Shown: positions 24,358 to 33,044, counted from the stretch's first letter. The stretch: DNA of 64,000 bases from Parvibaculum sp. (GCA_017642695.1 JAEPQD010000002.1:434001-498000), one strand, 5' to 3'. Notes: generated from the letters alone by a model not told the origin. Numbers and translations: made by a program.

Positions 24358-24449
24358 CGCCGCTTCGTCCCGCTTCCCGCCGCTTTCGGCGGAGTGTACC
24401 CGAAGCCCAGTTTACCGCGATTCGGGGAAATCATGCGGTGAGGCGACGG

Positions 24450-25217
24450 TCAGCTCCGCAGCATGATCGCCGATATCTGACGTCCATAATCCGGTTCGCC
24501 GCGATGTGTGGTGCGGCGATAGGAAAAGAATCTTTTCTGGTCCTGATAGGTGCAATGGCCGAGCGCCGCGACTGTCCCGATATCTGCCGCCTCAAGCCGC
24601 ATTTCGGCATAGCCCGGCAGGTCAAACATGAAATGACCTGCGTTTTCGGAAGGGACGAACCACTTTTCGTTCGCTCTGTCTGCTTCGATGAAGCGGTCAC
24701 GGAACTCAGCTCCGACCTCGTAGAAATCCTTCGAGATACACGGGCCGATTGCGGCAGCGATGTTTGTTCGTTCGGCCCCCAGCCGGGTCAAGGCGTCGAT
24801 GGTTGCTTCGAGCACGCCGCCAAGGGCGCCCTTCCAACCGGCATGCGCGGCTCCGATGATATGCGCCTTCTTGTCGGCGAAGAGAACGGGAACGCAGTCG
24901 GCCGCGAGAACGCCGAGAGCAATACCCGGCGTCGAGCTCACCATTGCATCGGCCTTGGGCGCCGTCTGCGGTGTCCACGGGCTGGTCACGTCGATCACGT
25001 TCGCACTGTGTATCTGGTGGACGGTGAGCAGCTTGTCGCGTTCGACGCTCAGCTTGCCCGCAACCCGCGCGCGATTCTCGGTCACATTGTCGGGGTTGTC
25101 GTCCGAGCCGTAGCCGCAATTCAGCGAGGCATAAATGCCTCTCGAGACACCGCCTTCGCGCGTGAAGAAGCCGTGGCGGATGTGGGAAAGGACCTCAAGG
25201 GGCTTTGCCTTCAGCAT
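24450..25217 (-). CDS. pgeF: Peptidoglycan editing factor PgeF (YfiH family)
   Basis: A 255-residue protein of the multicopper-polyphenol-oxidase-like (DUF152/YfiH) family. Members have been shown to act as purine nucleosidases/phosphorylases or to prevent misincorporation of serine in peptidoglycan stems; the older laccase name is misleading. Active-site residues appear in ADCVPVLFADKKAH (Cys), GAAHAGWKGALGG (His) and GPCISKDFYEVG (second Cys). I chose ATG 25217 because the upstream extension lies inside midA. Last gene of the lgt-midA-pgeF unit. Confidence 0.9.
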   Translation of the reverse strand: MLKAKPLEVLSHIRHGFFTREGGVSRGIYASLNCGYGSDDNPDNVTENRARVAGKLSVERDKLLTVHQIHSANVIDVTSPWTPQTAPKADAMVSSTPGIALGVLAADCVPVLFADKKAHIIGAAHAGWKGALGGVLEATIDALTRLGAERTNIAAAIGPCISKDFYEVGAEFRDRFIEADRANEKWFVPSENAGHFMFDLPGYAEMRLEAADIGTVAALGHCTYQDQKRFFSYRRTTHRGEPDYGRQISAIMLRS

Positions 25218-25227
25218 CGACAGTCCT

Positions 25228-26304
25228 CTACGCGAAACCGGCGGGCGGCGGGCTGCCCGGCGGGGTGATCCCCAGCACCTTGAAGAGGCTGCCCATCTCA
25301 TCAGACGCGGTCAACCTCCGGAGCGCCCGTTCGAGTGCCTCCCTTTGCGAAGGAGAAGCATTCCGGGCGAGTTGTCCCGCGCGCGCCTCGATACCAAGCG
25401 CACACAGAAATGCGCCTTGCCTGACAGGACCGTGGGCTGCCGCGCCGCCGCTTCTGACGCCGTGAGCCAAGGCTTCGAAATCGACATGAGCTGTCAGGTC
25501 AGCTTCACCCGGTGCCTCGAAGGGGTCCGCGAACGCATGATTGCGAACCGCCTGCAGCGTGTCTCCCGCCGCACTCCTTTCATGGCCGTAGTCGATGACG
25601 AGGGCGCCGCCGCCATGGGTGGCAATGCGGGATGCGATTCCCGAAACGATTGATATGCCTGCCGGGCATATTTCGGCGATGGCTCCCTCGGCCGCCGCAG
25701 CAAGAGCGGGCGGGAGAGCCTTGTCGTTTGCCGCAGCGACGGGCGCGAGTAGCGGTACGAAGCGGCCTTCGACGTAGCCGACACAACGTTCGCACCAACC
25801 TCGGTCGGTCCGCTGATACTGGGTGATGGGCAGAGCGTCGAAAAATTCGTTGGCGATAAGGAAAAGCGGCAGATCCGGCACCTCATCGGCGCTCGAATGC
25901 CAGCTGGCGTCCGGGAAGCGCTCGCATTGCGCTGCGCGCAGTACCGGGCTTGTTTCAACGAAGTGGATAGAGGCTGCGTCGAGCATACGGGGCACGGAAC
26001 GAAGCGCGCGCAGGGCATCGGCCATCAGTGTGCCGCGGCCGGGTCCGAGTTCGACTATTGCAATGGGTGCGGGGGATCCCTCCGCCAGCCACCTGTCAGC
26101 GAGCCACAGGCCGACGAGTTCACCGAACATCTGGCTCACTTCGGGGGCAGTCACGAAGTCACCGCGTGCACCGAGCGGATCGCGTGTCATGTAGTAGCCG
26201 TATTCGGGATGAGCGAGACACAAGGCCATGAAGTGCGAAAGCGGGATCGGCCCGGTTTCGCGGATCAGTCGGACAAGATGCGTTTCGAGGGGGGTACCGC
26301 TCAT
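25228..26304 (-). CDS. MidA/NDUFAF7-family class I SAM methyltransferase
   Basis: A 358-residue methyltransferase of the DUF185/MidA family. The mitochondrial homologue NDUFAF7 dimethylates an arginine of complex I subunit NDUFS2. Sequence support: the family-specific N-terminus IPLSHFMALCLAHPEYGYYM, DPLGARGDFVTAPEVSQMFGE, and the SAM-binding GGG-type loop VELGPGRGTLMAD. Its ATG overlaps the lgt stop by four bases (ATGA), so the two are translationally coupled. A role in complex I assembly is inferred from the eukaryotic homologue. Confidence 0.92.
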   Translation of the reverse strand: MSGTPLETHLVRLIRETGPIPLSHFMALCLAHPEYGYYMTRDPLGARGDFVTAPEVSQMFGELVGLWLADRWLAEGSPAPIAIVELGPGRGTLMADALRALRSVPRMLDAASIHFVETSPVLRAAQCERFPDASWHSSADEVPDLPLFLIANEFFDALPITQYQRTDRGWCERCVGYVEGRFVPLLAPVAAANDKALPPALAAAAEGAIAEICPAGISIVSGIASRIATHGGGALVIDYGHERSAAGDTLQAVRNHAFADPFEAPGEADLTAHVDFEALAHGVRSGGAAAHGPVRQGAFLCALGIEARAGQLARNASPSQREALERALRRLTASDEMGSLFKVLGITPPGSPPPAGFA

Positions 26305-27128
26305 TTCCGCCTTGCGGTTGCCGTCCTGCCGGCAGCGCGCACGAAATACCAGACGAGTGCGGCACCGGCGACGGCCATCGGGAGAGAAAGAAGCATGCCC
26401 ATCGTGAACCAGCCGCCAAAAAGATAACCGATCTGCTGGTCAGGTTCCCGGAAGAATTCAACGAAAATTCGTGCGACGCCATAGCCGCAGACAAAGGTGC
26501 CCGTTACCACACCCGGCTTTTTCAGCGCATCGAAATGGTGCGTCAGAAGCCTCAGGACAATGAAAAGAACGATGCCTTCGAGAAAGGCTTCGTACAGCTG
26601 GCTCGGATGACGCGGCAGGGGACCGCCGTTCGGGAACACGACGCCCCAGGGCGCGTCCGTCACGCGGCCCCAGAGTTCGGAGTTGATGAAATTTGCGAGG
26701 CGGCCGAAGAAAAGGCCTATCGGTACTGCGGCGCTTACGGCGTCCATGAGCGAGGGCAATGGAATGCCGCGGGTGCGCGCGAAGAAGAACATCGCGACCA
26801 GCACGCCGAAGGCGCCGCCGTGAAAGCTCATTCCACCTTGCCAGACATAGAAGATCTCGAGGGGATGGGAGACGTAATAGGCGGGATTGTAAAGAAAGAC
26901 ATAGCCGATACGCCCACCGAGAATGACGCCCAGGGCGGCCCAGAGCAGGGTGTCGTCCGCGTCGTTCCTTGTGAGGGGCGAGCGCGGCTGCCACAGACGG
27001 TCGGTTTCCGCGAGTGCGACGATATATCGCCAGCCGAGAATGAGGCCGGCGATGTAGGCGAGCGCGTACCAGCGGATCGCAAAGGGGCCGATCTGGATCA
27101 GAACGGGATCGATGTCGGGGAAAGGCAT
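26301..27128 (-). CDS. lgt: Prolipoprotein diacylglyceryl transferase
   Basis: Integral membrane enzyme that transfers diacylglycerol from phosphatidylglycerol to the lipobox cysteine of prolipoproteins. 275 residues with seven predicted helices. Signature: IGPFAIRWYALAYIAGL near the start, GGRIGYVFLYN (essential Arg), WQGGMSFHGGAFG (His-Gly), and the Lgt signature GRLANFINSELWGRVTD. Its product would modify the several lipoproteins in this window (2798-3352, 23398-24357 and the M48 peptidase). First gene of lgt-midA-pgeF. Confidence 0.97.
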   Translation of the reverse strand: MPFPDIDPVLIQIGPFAIRWYALAYIAGLILGWRYIVALAETDRLWQPRSPLTRNDADDTLLWAALGVILGGRIGYVFLYNPAYYVSHPLEIFYVWQGGMSFHGGAFGVLVAMFFFARTRGIPLPSLMDAVSAAVPIGLFFGRLANFINSELWGRVTDAPWGVVFPNGGPLPRHPSQLYEAFLEGIVLFIVLRLLTHHFDALKKPGVVTGTFVCGYGVARIFVEFFREPDQQIGYLFGGWFTMGMLLSLPMAVAGAALVWYFVRAAGRTATARRK

Positions 27129-27302
27129 GGCGCTCCGGCATGGGCTCCGGCGCGAACCCGATGCCGCGCCGTCGATGGCGCGCTAGTTTGGCCCGCAGTC
27201 TCGTCCTGTCAAGGAAGGCCCGGCCGTGCAGGAGCGCATCCGGATTCGCTTTTCGCGCGCGAAAGGCTATGTTTCTTGATGAAGCCTTGAGCGGAGTATC
27301 CC

Positions 27303-27635
27303 ATGACACAGACGCAGAACCGCATCTTCGACGAACTTGGCCGCTTGTTCACCAACGCTGCGGGCGCGGCGCAGGGTGTACGTCAGGAAGTCGAAACCGT
27401 ATTGCGCGGACAGGCAGAACGTCTGATCGCGGATATGGATCTGGTGACGCGGGAGGATTTCGACGCGGTGCGTGCAATGGCACAGCTGGCGCGCGAGGAG
27501 AACGAAGCGCTCAAGGCTCGTATCGAGGCGCTGGAAGCTGCGGTGAAGAAGCCGGGACCGAAAGCAAAGAAGGCATCAGCCGGGGCTGGCGACAAGGCGG
27601 GCGGCCCGGAAGGCGATACTTCGCCGCTCGGCTAG
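27303..27635 (+). CDS. ubiK: Ubiquinone biosynthesis accessory factor UbiK (BMFP domain)
   Basis: A 110-residue protein of the BMFP/UbiK family (YqiC-like). The N-terminal QNRIFDELGRLFTNAAGAAQG is an amphipathic membrane-associating segment, and residues 50-82 (TREDFDAVRAMAQLAREE and onward) form the C-terminal coiled coil through which the family trimerises. In E. coli UbiK partners UbiJ to help late ubiquinone synthesis. The last 25 residues are a Lys/Gly/Ala tail. It stands alone, divergent from lgt. Confidence 0.85.
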   Translation: MTQTQNRIFDELGRLFTNAAGAAQGVRQEVETVLRGQAERLIADMDLVTREDFDAVRAMAQLAREENEALKARIEALEAAVKKPGPKAKKASAGAGDKAGGPEGDTSPLG

Positions 27636-27817
27636 GCCCCCGAGCATTTCTCCACAGATTCTCTTGGCATTTCCGATTCTTCCAGGCCGGCAAGGGTTGC
27701 GCCGACTCATTGTGTCGGGCACCCTTTTGTGGTGTTTACGGGGTGGGTCGCCCACTAGATATGGGGCAATCGGGTTGGGACGCCCTTGTCCATCGTGGAA
27801 CCCGAGCGGGGTACAGA

Positions 27818-28321
27818 ATGTCAGGCTCTGTCGCCGAGGCCGAGGAATTCGACGGCAATCCTCTCGATCTTCTCGAACAAGTCGCTGCCATTCGCGACTG
27901 GTTTTTCGAGAGAAGCCATGAAGATGAGCTGAACATCTGCGTAGCGGGTGAGTGGCGGGACTACCAGCTCTCGCTGAACTGGCGCAACGATCTCTCCGGG
28001 CTCCACATCGCCTGTACACTCGACTTGCGCGTTCCCCCGGAAAAGCGGCCGGTCGTGCGTCATCTTCTCACGCTCATCAACGAACAGCTCTGGTCGGGGC
28101 ATTTCGACATCTGGTCGGACGATGGGGTTGTCCTCCACCGCAACAGCCTGCTGCTCTGCGGCGGCGCGGCCGCCACTCCCGAGCAATGCGAGGCGCTGCT
28201 TCGGCTCGCCGTGGAAGCCTGTGAGCGCTATTATCCGGCACTGCAATTCGTGATGTGGGCGGGCAAGACGGCCGAAGAGGCCATTGCCGCCGCCATGTTC
28301 GAAACGCAGGGATGTGCGTAA
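27818..28321 (+). CDS. YbjN domain-containing protein
   Basis: A 167-residue YbjN-domain protein, similar in fold to type III secretion chaperones. Recognisable features are the acidic start (EAEEFDGNPLDLLEQV), DWFFERSHEDELNICV, the central LRVPPEKRPVVRHLLTLINEQLWSGHFDIW and the closing MWAGKTAEEAIAAAMFETQG. Start ATG 27818 chosen because it fits the length of the family; the frame is open far upstream without a plausible start. It sits immediately upstream of proC, an arrangement conserved in alphaproteobacteria, though the function is unknown. Confidence 0.85.
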   Translation: MSGSVAEAEEFDGNPLDLLEQVAAIRDWFFERSHEDELNICVAGEWRDYQLSLNWRNDLSGLHIACTLDLRVPPEKRPVVRHLLTLINEQLWSGHFDIWSDDGVVLHRNSLLLCGGAAATPEQCEALLRLAVEACERYYPALQFVMWAGKTAEEAIAAAMFETQGCA

Positions 28322-28369
28322 CGCTGCCGCGTTGCGCTTCTCGGATTTCCGCAAGCGACGGTTTCAGAC

Positions 28370-29194
28370 ATGACATTTTCACTTGAGCGCCCTCTGGTTC
28401 TGGTGGGCGCGGGCAAGATGGGTAGCGCTCTGCTGTCGAGCTGGCTCGCAAAGGGGCTTTCACCTGATCTTGTTTGTGTCCGCGATCCAGCGGCGCCGGA
28501 CGCGATCAAAGCGCTTGCGGCCAAGGGGCTCTCGCTCAACGCTTCCGTTCAAGACATCGCGGTCAGGGATCCAGGGCTGGTGCTAGTGGCCGTCAAGCCG
28601 CAAGCTATGGCTAGTGTGCTTCCCGAACTCGCGCCGATGGTGCGGCCCGAGACTGTCTTTCTCTCCATTGCGGCGGGAACTGGGCTGCACCGGCTGAAAG
28701 AACTGCTTGGACCGGAGGTGCATGCCATCCGCGCCATGCCGAATACGCCGGCCTCCATCGGGCGCGGTATCACGGTTGCCTGTGCCAATGATCGCGTTAC
28801 GCGCGAACAAAGGGAGCTTGCGGATACGCTCCTTGCCGCGGCGGGCGAAGTCGGCTGGGTCGACAGTGAAGCGCTCATCGACGCCGTGACGGCCATCTCG
28901 GGCAGCGGCCCGGCTTATGTCTTCTATCTTGTTGAATGCCTTGCGGCCGCGGGAGAAGCGCTCGGGCTCGATGCCGATCTTGCGATGAAGCTCGCGCGCG
29001 AAACGGTGAGTGGTTCCGGTGAGATGCTTCACCGCCTGGAAGAACCGGCGTCCGTGCTGCGTGCCAATGTCACATCGCCGGGAGGCACGACTGCGGCCGC
29101 GCTCGATGTCCTGATGGGGGAGGGGGGGCTCTCGCCGCTCATGCGCCGCGCGGCGCTCGCGGCCCGTGACAGGGCCAGAGAACTCGGCAAGTAG
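28370..29194 (+). CDS. proC: Pyrroline-5-carboxylate reductase
   Basis: Last step of proline synthesis, NAD(P)H-dependent reduction of 1-pyrroline-5-carboxylate. 274 residues. The dinucleotide-binding loop is LVGAGKMGSALLSSWL (about 11-26), followed by VKPQAMASVLPEL, AIRAMPNTPASIGRG, and the C-terminal signature region AISGSGPAYVFYLVE and NVTSPGGTTAAALDVL. Probably co-transcribed with the upstream YbjN gene (48-base gap) and the downstream TetR gene. Confidence 0.96.
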   Translation: MTFSLERPLVLVGAGKMGSALLSSWLAKGLSPDLVCVRDPAAPDAIKALAAKGLSLNASVQDIAVRDPGLVLVAVKPQAMASVLPELAPMVRPETVFLSIAAGTGLHRLKELLGPEVHAIRAMPNTPASIGRGITVACANDRVTREQRELADTLLAAAGEVGWVDSEALIDAVTAISGSGPAYVFYLVECLAAAGEALGLDADLAMKLARETVSGSGEMLHRLEEPASVLRANVTSPGGTTAAALDVLMGEGGLSPLMRRAALAARDRARELGK

Positions 29195-29243
29195 GCTCGC
29201 CAGAGGCGTGCAGAGCGCCTATGGTGCGGACAGGAGAACGCTC

Positions 29244-29858
29244 ATGGCTCGCAAGCTCGATCCAGAAGAGAAAATCGTCAACGCCGCCATGCGGCTAGCG
29301 GCGTCGCGAGGCTGGCGAGGTCTGTCGCTCGCGGATATCGCGACATCGGCAAAGGTGAGCCTCGCAGAGCTTTCCATGCACTTTGCATCGAAGGCCGCGA
29401 TCCTTGCAGCCTACGGCCGGCGGATCGACGCGAAGGTTCTGGAAGAAGTGTCGGCGGAGGAAATGTCAGCGGAGACGGCGCGCGATCGTCTTTTCGACGT
29501 GCTGATGATGCGCTTCGATGCGATGGGGGACGATAAAGAAGCTCTCGGACGTATCGCCGCGGATTTGCGCCGGGATCCAATTGCGTCCGCTCCGCTCGCC
29601 CGGCCTTTGCTGCAATCGATGGGCTGGATGTTGGAAGCAGCGGGAATCGATTCGTCTGGTATTGCGGGCGCATTACGCATTCGCGGTCTCGCTTTCGTGT
29701 GGGCTGCGGCCTTCCGCGTCTGGCTCGATGATGGCGAGGATCAGTCAAAGACGATGGCTGAACTCGACCGCCGCTTGCGTGACGGTGCCGCCTTTCTCGA
29801 ACGTGTGTCGCAGTTTGGTGTGCGCCGTCGTGGCGGAGATGCGCGCGACGCTGCCTGA
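29244..29858 (+). CDS. TetR-family regulator, ubiquinone COQ9-like context uncertain
   Basis: A 204-residue protein with an N-terminal TetR-type helix-turn-helix: EKIVNAAMRLAASRGWRGLSLADIATSAKVSLAELSMHFASKAAIL split over residues 6-51. The C-terminal domain (FDVLMMRFDAMGDDKEALGRIAADL and WAAAFRVWLDDGEDQSKTMAELDRRL) is reminiscent of the COQ9-type fold, which is built on a TetR scaffold, so a lipid-binding rather than DNA-binding role should be kept in mind. Start ATG 29244 is preceded by AGGAGAACGCTC. It follows proC by 49 bases and is convergent with an NTF2-like gene. Confidence 0.8.
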   Translation: MARKLDPEEKIVNAAMRLAASRGWRGLSLADIATSAKVSLAELSMHFASKAAILAAYGRRIDAKVLEEVSAEEMSAETARDRLFDVLMMRFDAMGDDKEALGRIAADLRRDPIASAPLARPLLQSMGWMLEAAGIDSSGIAGALRIRGLAFVWAAAFRVWLDDGEDQSKTMAELDRRLRDGAAFLERVSQFGVRRRGGDARDAA

Positions 29859-29861
29859 TCT

Positions 29862-30233
29862 TCAGAAGTGAAAGACGCGGCAGGCCGATATCCTGTCATC
29901 CGACCATTCGAGGATTTCGACGACGCGCGTGCGGCCCGCCTCGTCGCCATTCACCACCCGCCAGTATTCGACAGCAGCGCGCCCGCTTGCTGTGCCGGTC
30001 TGCGAGATCACGTCGAGTATGTCGATGCGGAAGCTCTGCAACCGCGCTACGCTCGCGAGCGCGTAGGCGCGGAGTTCGTCCGGTCCGCACAGCGTTCCGT
30101 CGGATTTGCCCATACGTTTCACCACGCCATCGCTCATATGTGTGCCGTCGGGCGCATAAAGAGCCGCCACCGTTTCCGGGTCGAGGCTCTGCCAGGCGGA
30201 TTGCCACTTCAGGACCATCATCGGCAAGGGCAT
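29862..30233 (-). CDS. NTF2-like/SnoaL-fold protein
   Basis: A 123-residue small alpha+beta protein with the cone-shaped NTF2-like fold (SnoaL superfamily): WQSAWQSLDPETVAALYAPDG at the start, a central ALASVARLQSFRIDILDVISQTG, and the final GRTRVVEILEWSDDRISACRVFHF strand pair. Such proteins may be enzymes or binding proteins; no catalytic residues can be assigned. ATG 30233 is preferred because GGAGAAAG precedes it. A strong palindrome at 30278-30304 lies in its upstream region. Confidence 0.8.
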   Translation of the reverse strand: MPLPMMVLKWQSAWQSLDPETVAALYAPDGTHMSDGVVKRMGKSDGTLCGPDELRAYALASVARLQSFRIDILDVISQTGTASGRAAVEYWRVVNGDEAGRTRVVEILEWSDDRISACRVFHF

Positions 30234-30277
30234 GTCGCTTTCTCCGTCGATCACGGAGAAAACTATTCGGGTTCCGA

Positions 30278-30304
30278 ATAAAGGTCAATAATGCTGACCT
30301 TTAT
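30278..30304. promoter_or_regulatory. 27-bp palindrome (ATAAAGGTCA-N7-TGACCTTTAT)
   Basis: Perfect ten-base arms ATAAAGGTCA (30278-30287) and TGACCTTTAT (30295-30304) around a seven-base spacer. A second dyad, ATTCGG-GTT-CCGAAT, overlaps it by two bases at 30265-30279. The pair fills the 72-base gap between the kinase stop (30306) and the NTF2-like gene start (30233). It could be an operator of the NTF2-like gene or a hairpin at the end of the kinase transcript; the T-run is too short for a standard terminator. Confidence 0.55.
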
Positions 30305-30305
30305 A

Positions 30306-31718
30306 TCAGACGGGCAAATGAATTACGGCCCGCAACCCGCCCATGGGACTTCTGGCAAGCGTGATGTCGCCACCGTGGCCCCGGGCGATGTCACGGGCGA
30401 TGGCGAGACCGAGACCGGTGCCACCCTTGTCGAGGTTGCGCGCTGCGTCGAGCCGGTAAAAGGGACGAAATACCTCTTCCATCTGTTCGTCCGGAATGCC
30501 TTCACCATCGTCGTCGACAAAAATGTCGATGCTGCCGCCCTCGCCATCCGTCTCGGCGTCGCGGATCGCCGTCACCCAGACATGGGCTGCGTATTTGCCG
30601 CCATTGTCGATGATATTGGTCAGGCATCGCTTGAAGGCGTTGCGGCGCAGCGGAAGCATGAGATCGCCGTGAAGTTCGAGACGGACGTCGTGACCCTTGC
30701 GCTGTGAATCATCTCGTACCTCGCCAATCAGTTCAGCGAGATCCGTCTGTTCGGTTGCCTCGCCCTGGTGGCCGCGGGCGAACTCAAGATAATCGTCGAG
30801 CATGCGCTCCATTTCGGCAATGTCTTCCCGCAATTCCGCAATTTCAGGCCGGTCGTCCAGCATTGCAAGTTGCAGCTTGAAGCGGGTGAGCGGCGTACGC
30901 AGGTCGTGGCTTACGCCAGCGAGCATCGCGGTGCGCTGAGCGATCTGCCGTTGGATACGCGCGCGCATGTCCATGAAAGCCTGCGCCGCCCTCCGGACTT
31001 CGGAGGCGCCCTGGGGGCGATAGCTCGGAACATCGCGGCCCATGCCGAAGGATTCAGCTGCGGCAGCAAGACGCTCGATAGGGCGGATCTGATTTCGCAG
31101 GAACATGATGGCGACGATGATCAGGACCACCGACGTACCGACCATCCAGACGAGGAAGATGTGGGAGTTGGAAGCATAAACATGCGACGCCGGCGTGAGC
31201 ACGCGCATGACGCCACCATTATAGGCGACGCGGATGTCGACATACTGTTTGTATTGCGCGGTGTTGATCCAGTAGGGGCGGGCAACGCGGCGCCGTAGTT
31301 CGTCGTTCAATGAATTTGCGAGGAGGCCGCCCGTCGAAGAGGGTGAATCAGGAAGTTCCTCGCCGTCGAGGAAAGCAACAGGGAGGCCGAGATCCTGGCT
31401 TGCGCGCGCGGCAATCCTCGACGCCTGTTGCGGCGTCGGATTTTCTTCGAACTCACTCAGGAGAAGAGCGACTTCGGCGACGGTCTTCGCCGAAAGGCGC
31501 TCGGTTACGAGTTGCCAGTGGCGCTCCAGAAAAACATAGGTGACGACGAACTGCAGCAGCACCACTGGTGCCACGATGATGATGAGCGATCGCCCATAGA
31601 GCCCCCGGGGCATCAGGCGCTTCAGCAACTGGAAGGGATGGAGCGGGAAATGAGTGCCGTGCCCGCGGTTTCGTGCGCGCGTTGCGTCCGCTCCTTCGTG
31701 TGTTCTTGCCTCTGTCAT
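30306..31718 (-). CDS. EnvZ-type sensor histidine kinase
   Basis: A 470-residue membrane histidine kinase. Membrane helices at about 45-63 (LIIIVAPVVLLQFVVTYVF) and 187-207 (IFLVWMVGTSVVLIIVAIMFL) flank a periplasmic sensor of about 120 residues, followed by a HAMP domain, the dimerisation and phosphotransfer helix with His271 (AGVSHDLRTPLTRFKLQL), and the ATPase domain with the N box NIIDNGGKYA, G1 DDDGEGIPDEQ and G2 KGGTGLGLAIARDIARGH. An unusual point is the N box with Gly-Gly where many kinases have Ala-Xaa. The start is placed at 31718, eight bases after the regulator stop. It pairs with the OmpR-type regulator. Confidence 0.92.
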   Translation of the reverse strand: MTEARTHEGADATRARNRGHGTHFPLHPFQLLKRLMPRGLYGRSLIIIVAPVVLLQFVVTYVFLERHWQLVTERLSAKTVAEVALLLSEFEENPTPQQASRIAARASQDLGLPVAFLDGEELPDSPSSTGGLLANSLNDELRRRVARPYWINTAQYKQYVDIRVAYNGGVMRVLTPASHVYASNSHIFLVWMVGTSVVLIIVAIMFLRNQIRPIERLAAAAESFGMGRDVPSYRPQGASEVRRAAQAFMDMRARIQRQIAQRTAMLAGVSHDLRTPLTRFKLQLAMLDDRPEIAELREDIAEMERMLDDYLEFARGHQGEATEQTDLAELIGEVRDDSQRKGHDVRLELHGDLMLPLRRNAFKRCLTNIIDNGGKYAAHVWVTAIRDAETDGEGGSIDIFVDDDGEGIPDEQMEEVFRPFYRLDAARNLDKGGTGLGLAIARDIARGHGGDITLARSPMGGLRAVIHLPV

Positions 31719-31725
31719 GCGGCCA

Positions 31726-32451
31726 TCAATCGGGCATGAGTGCGTAGCCTTCGCCGCGCACCGTCTGCAGATAAAGCGGGTTCCTCGGATCGGATTCGAT
31801 CTTGCGGCGGAGTCGATTGATCTGCACGTCGATCGACCTTTCGGCCGCCTCATTGTCGCAGAGATCGAGACGGGAAAGGGGTTTGCCGGGATTGGCGGCG
31901 AAAATACGCATCAGCTGGATCTCCCGCGTCGTCAGGCGGACCTGTGTATCGCCGTTCCAGAGTTCGCCGCGCGTCACGTTGAAGCGGCAGGGGCCGAGCA
32001 AGATTTCGTCATGCTTCTGCCTGCCGGGCGCCCGTGCGCGCCGCAGAATGGTACCGATGCGAAGCAGAAGTTCACGCGGTTCGAAGGGCTTGGCGAGATA
32101 GTCGTCGACGCCTCGCTCGAGCCCGTCGATACGGTCGCTTGCCTCACCGCGCGCGGTCAGCATGAGGATCGGTACGGCGGAGGTGCGCCGCAAGTCCCTT
32201 GTGAGATCGAGACCGCTTTCGCCGGGCATCATCACGTCGAGAACGATGAGATCGAAGGAAAGGCCTTCGAGGCGTGCGCGTGCTTCTGCGGCATGTTCCG
32301 CCGTCGTGACGCGGAAACCGTTATCGGAGAGATACCGCTTCAGGAGTTCGCGGATACGCCGGTCGTCGTCGACCACGAGAATATGCGGTGCGTCGTCGGC
32401 TGGCGCTGAGGCGTTCTCCGTTTCCGTTGTCATCGTTTCGTTCGCGGTCAA
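31726..32451 (-). CDS. OmpR-family response regulator
   Basis: Two-domain response regulator, 241 residues from a TTG at 32451 that has GGAG seven bases upstream; ATG 32433 (235 residues) is the alternative. Receiver domain: acidic VVDDDRRI (27-33), phosphoacceptor Asp72 in LIVLDVMMPGESG, and the switch LTARGEASD and KPFEPRELLLR. The DNA-binding winged helix contains LTTREIQLMRIFAANPGKPLSR and the recognition-loop RSIDVQINRLRRKIE. Partner of the kinase downstream. The three genes MarR-regulator-kinase divergent from ilvE are a conserved alphaproteobacterial block whose signal is not known to me. Confidence 0.93.
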   Translation of the reverse strand: MTANETMTTETENASAPADDAPHILVVDDDRRIRELLKRYLSDNGFRVTTAEHAAEARARLEGLSFDLIVLDVMMPGESGLDLTRDLRRTSAVPILMLTARGEASDRIDGLERGVDDYLAKPFEPRELLLRIGTILRRARAPGRQKHDEILLGPCRFNVTRGELWNGDTQVRLTTREIQLMRIFAANPGKPLSRLDLCDNEAAERSIDVQINRLRRKIESDPRNPLYLQTVRGEGYALMPD

Positions 32452-32473
32452 TGAGCGTCTCCATGGGGCCGTG

Positions 32474-33022
32474 TCAGTCCCGCGGGCCCGGTGTCTTTGT
32501 TATCAGGCGTTCGACTTCGGTCCTGTCTTCCTCGTTGACGAGAGCAAGCAAGACCTTGCGCCATGCCGCCTCCGCATCCGGCCCCGCCTGATCGAGAGCC
32601 GCAGCAACGCGCGCGCGCTGTGGAGCCGCGAGCCGTTCCTCGAGATCGAGACCGAGGGGGGTAAGGTAGAGCAGTCGCTGGCGCCGGTCCTGTTTGCCCG
32701 TTTGCTGCTCGATGAAACCGCGCTCAATGAGTTGCTTGAGGACGCGGGCGAGACTTTGCTTCGTGATGCGCAGAATGTTGAGAAGTTCGGCGACGGTGAT
32801 GCCGGGATTTCTGCCCACGAAGTGAACGACACGGTGATGGGCCCGGCCGAAATCGTATTTGGCGAGCAGCTCATCGGGGTCGCTGATGAAGTCCCGATAG
32901 GCGAAGAACAGGAGCTCGATGGCCTCTGTCAGCGGTCCGGTTTCGATGCCGGCCGCGCCCGCAGGCGCATGTTCCCCCGCTTTGACCGCTGTCTTTTCCA
33001 TGGGTTTCGCCGTGACCGTCAT
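32474..33022 (-). CDS. MarR-family transcriptional regulator
   Basis: A 182-residue winged-helix repressor. Helices before the DNA-binding part: LTEAIELLFFAYRDFISDPDELLAKYDFGRAHHRVVHFV (about 31-69). The helix-turn-helix is ITVAELLNILRITKQSLARVLKQL and the wing QTGKQDRRQRLLYLTPLG. The N-terminal 28 residues are Ala/Gly-rich. It is 23 bases upstream of the response regulator gene and probably in the same transcript. A 19-base palindrome lies just before its start codon, which suggests autoregulation. Confidence 0.9.
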   Translation of the reverse strand: MTVTAKPMEKTAVKAGEHAPAGAAGIETGPLTEAIELLFFAYRDFISDPDELLAKYDFGRAHHRVVHFVGRNPGITVAELLNILRITKQSLARVLKQLIERGFIEQQTGKQDRRQRLLYLTPLGLDLEERLAAPQRARVAAALDQAGPDAEAAWRKVLLALVNEEDRTEVERLITKTPGPRD

Positions 33023-33025
33023 TTT

Positions 33026-33044
33026 ATGTCAGCCATGTTGACAT
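33026..33044. promoter_or_regulatory. Palindrome before the MarR gene
   Basis: ATGTCA (33026-33031) and TGACAT (33039-33044) with a seven-base spacer, only three bases upstream of the MarR start codon and in the divergent ilvE leader. Length and place fit a MarR-type autoregulatory operator; a binding regulator is inferred, not shown. Confidence 0.5.
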
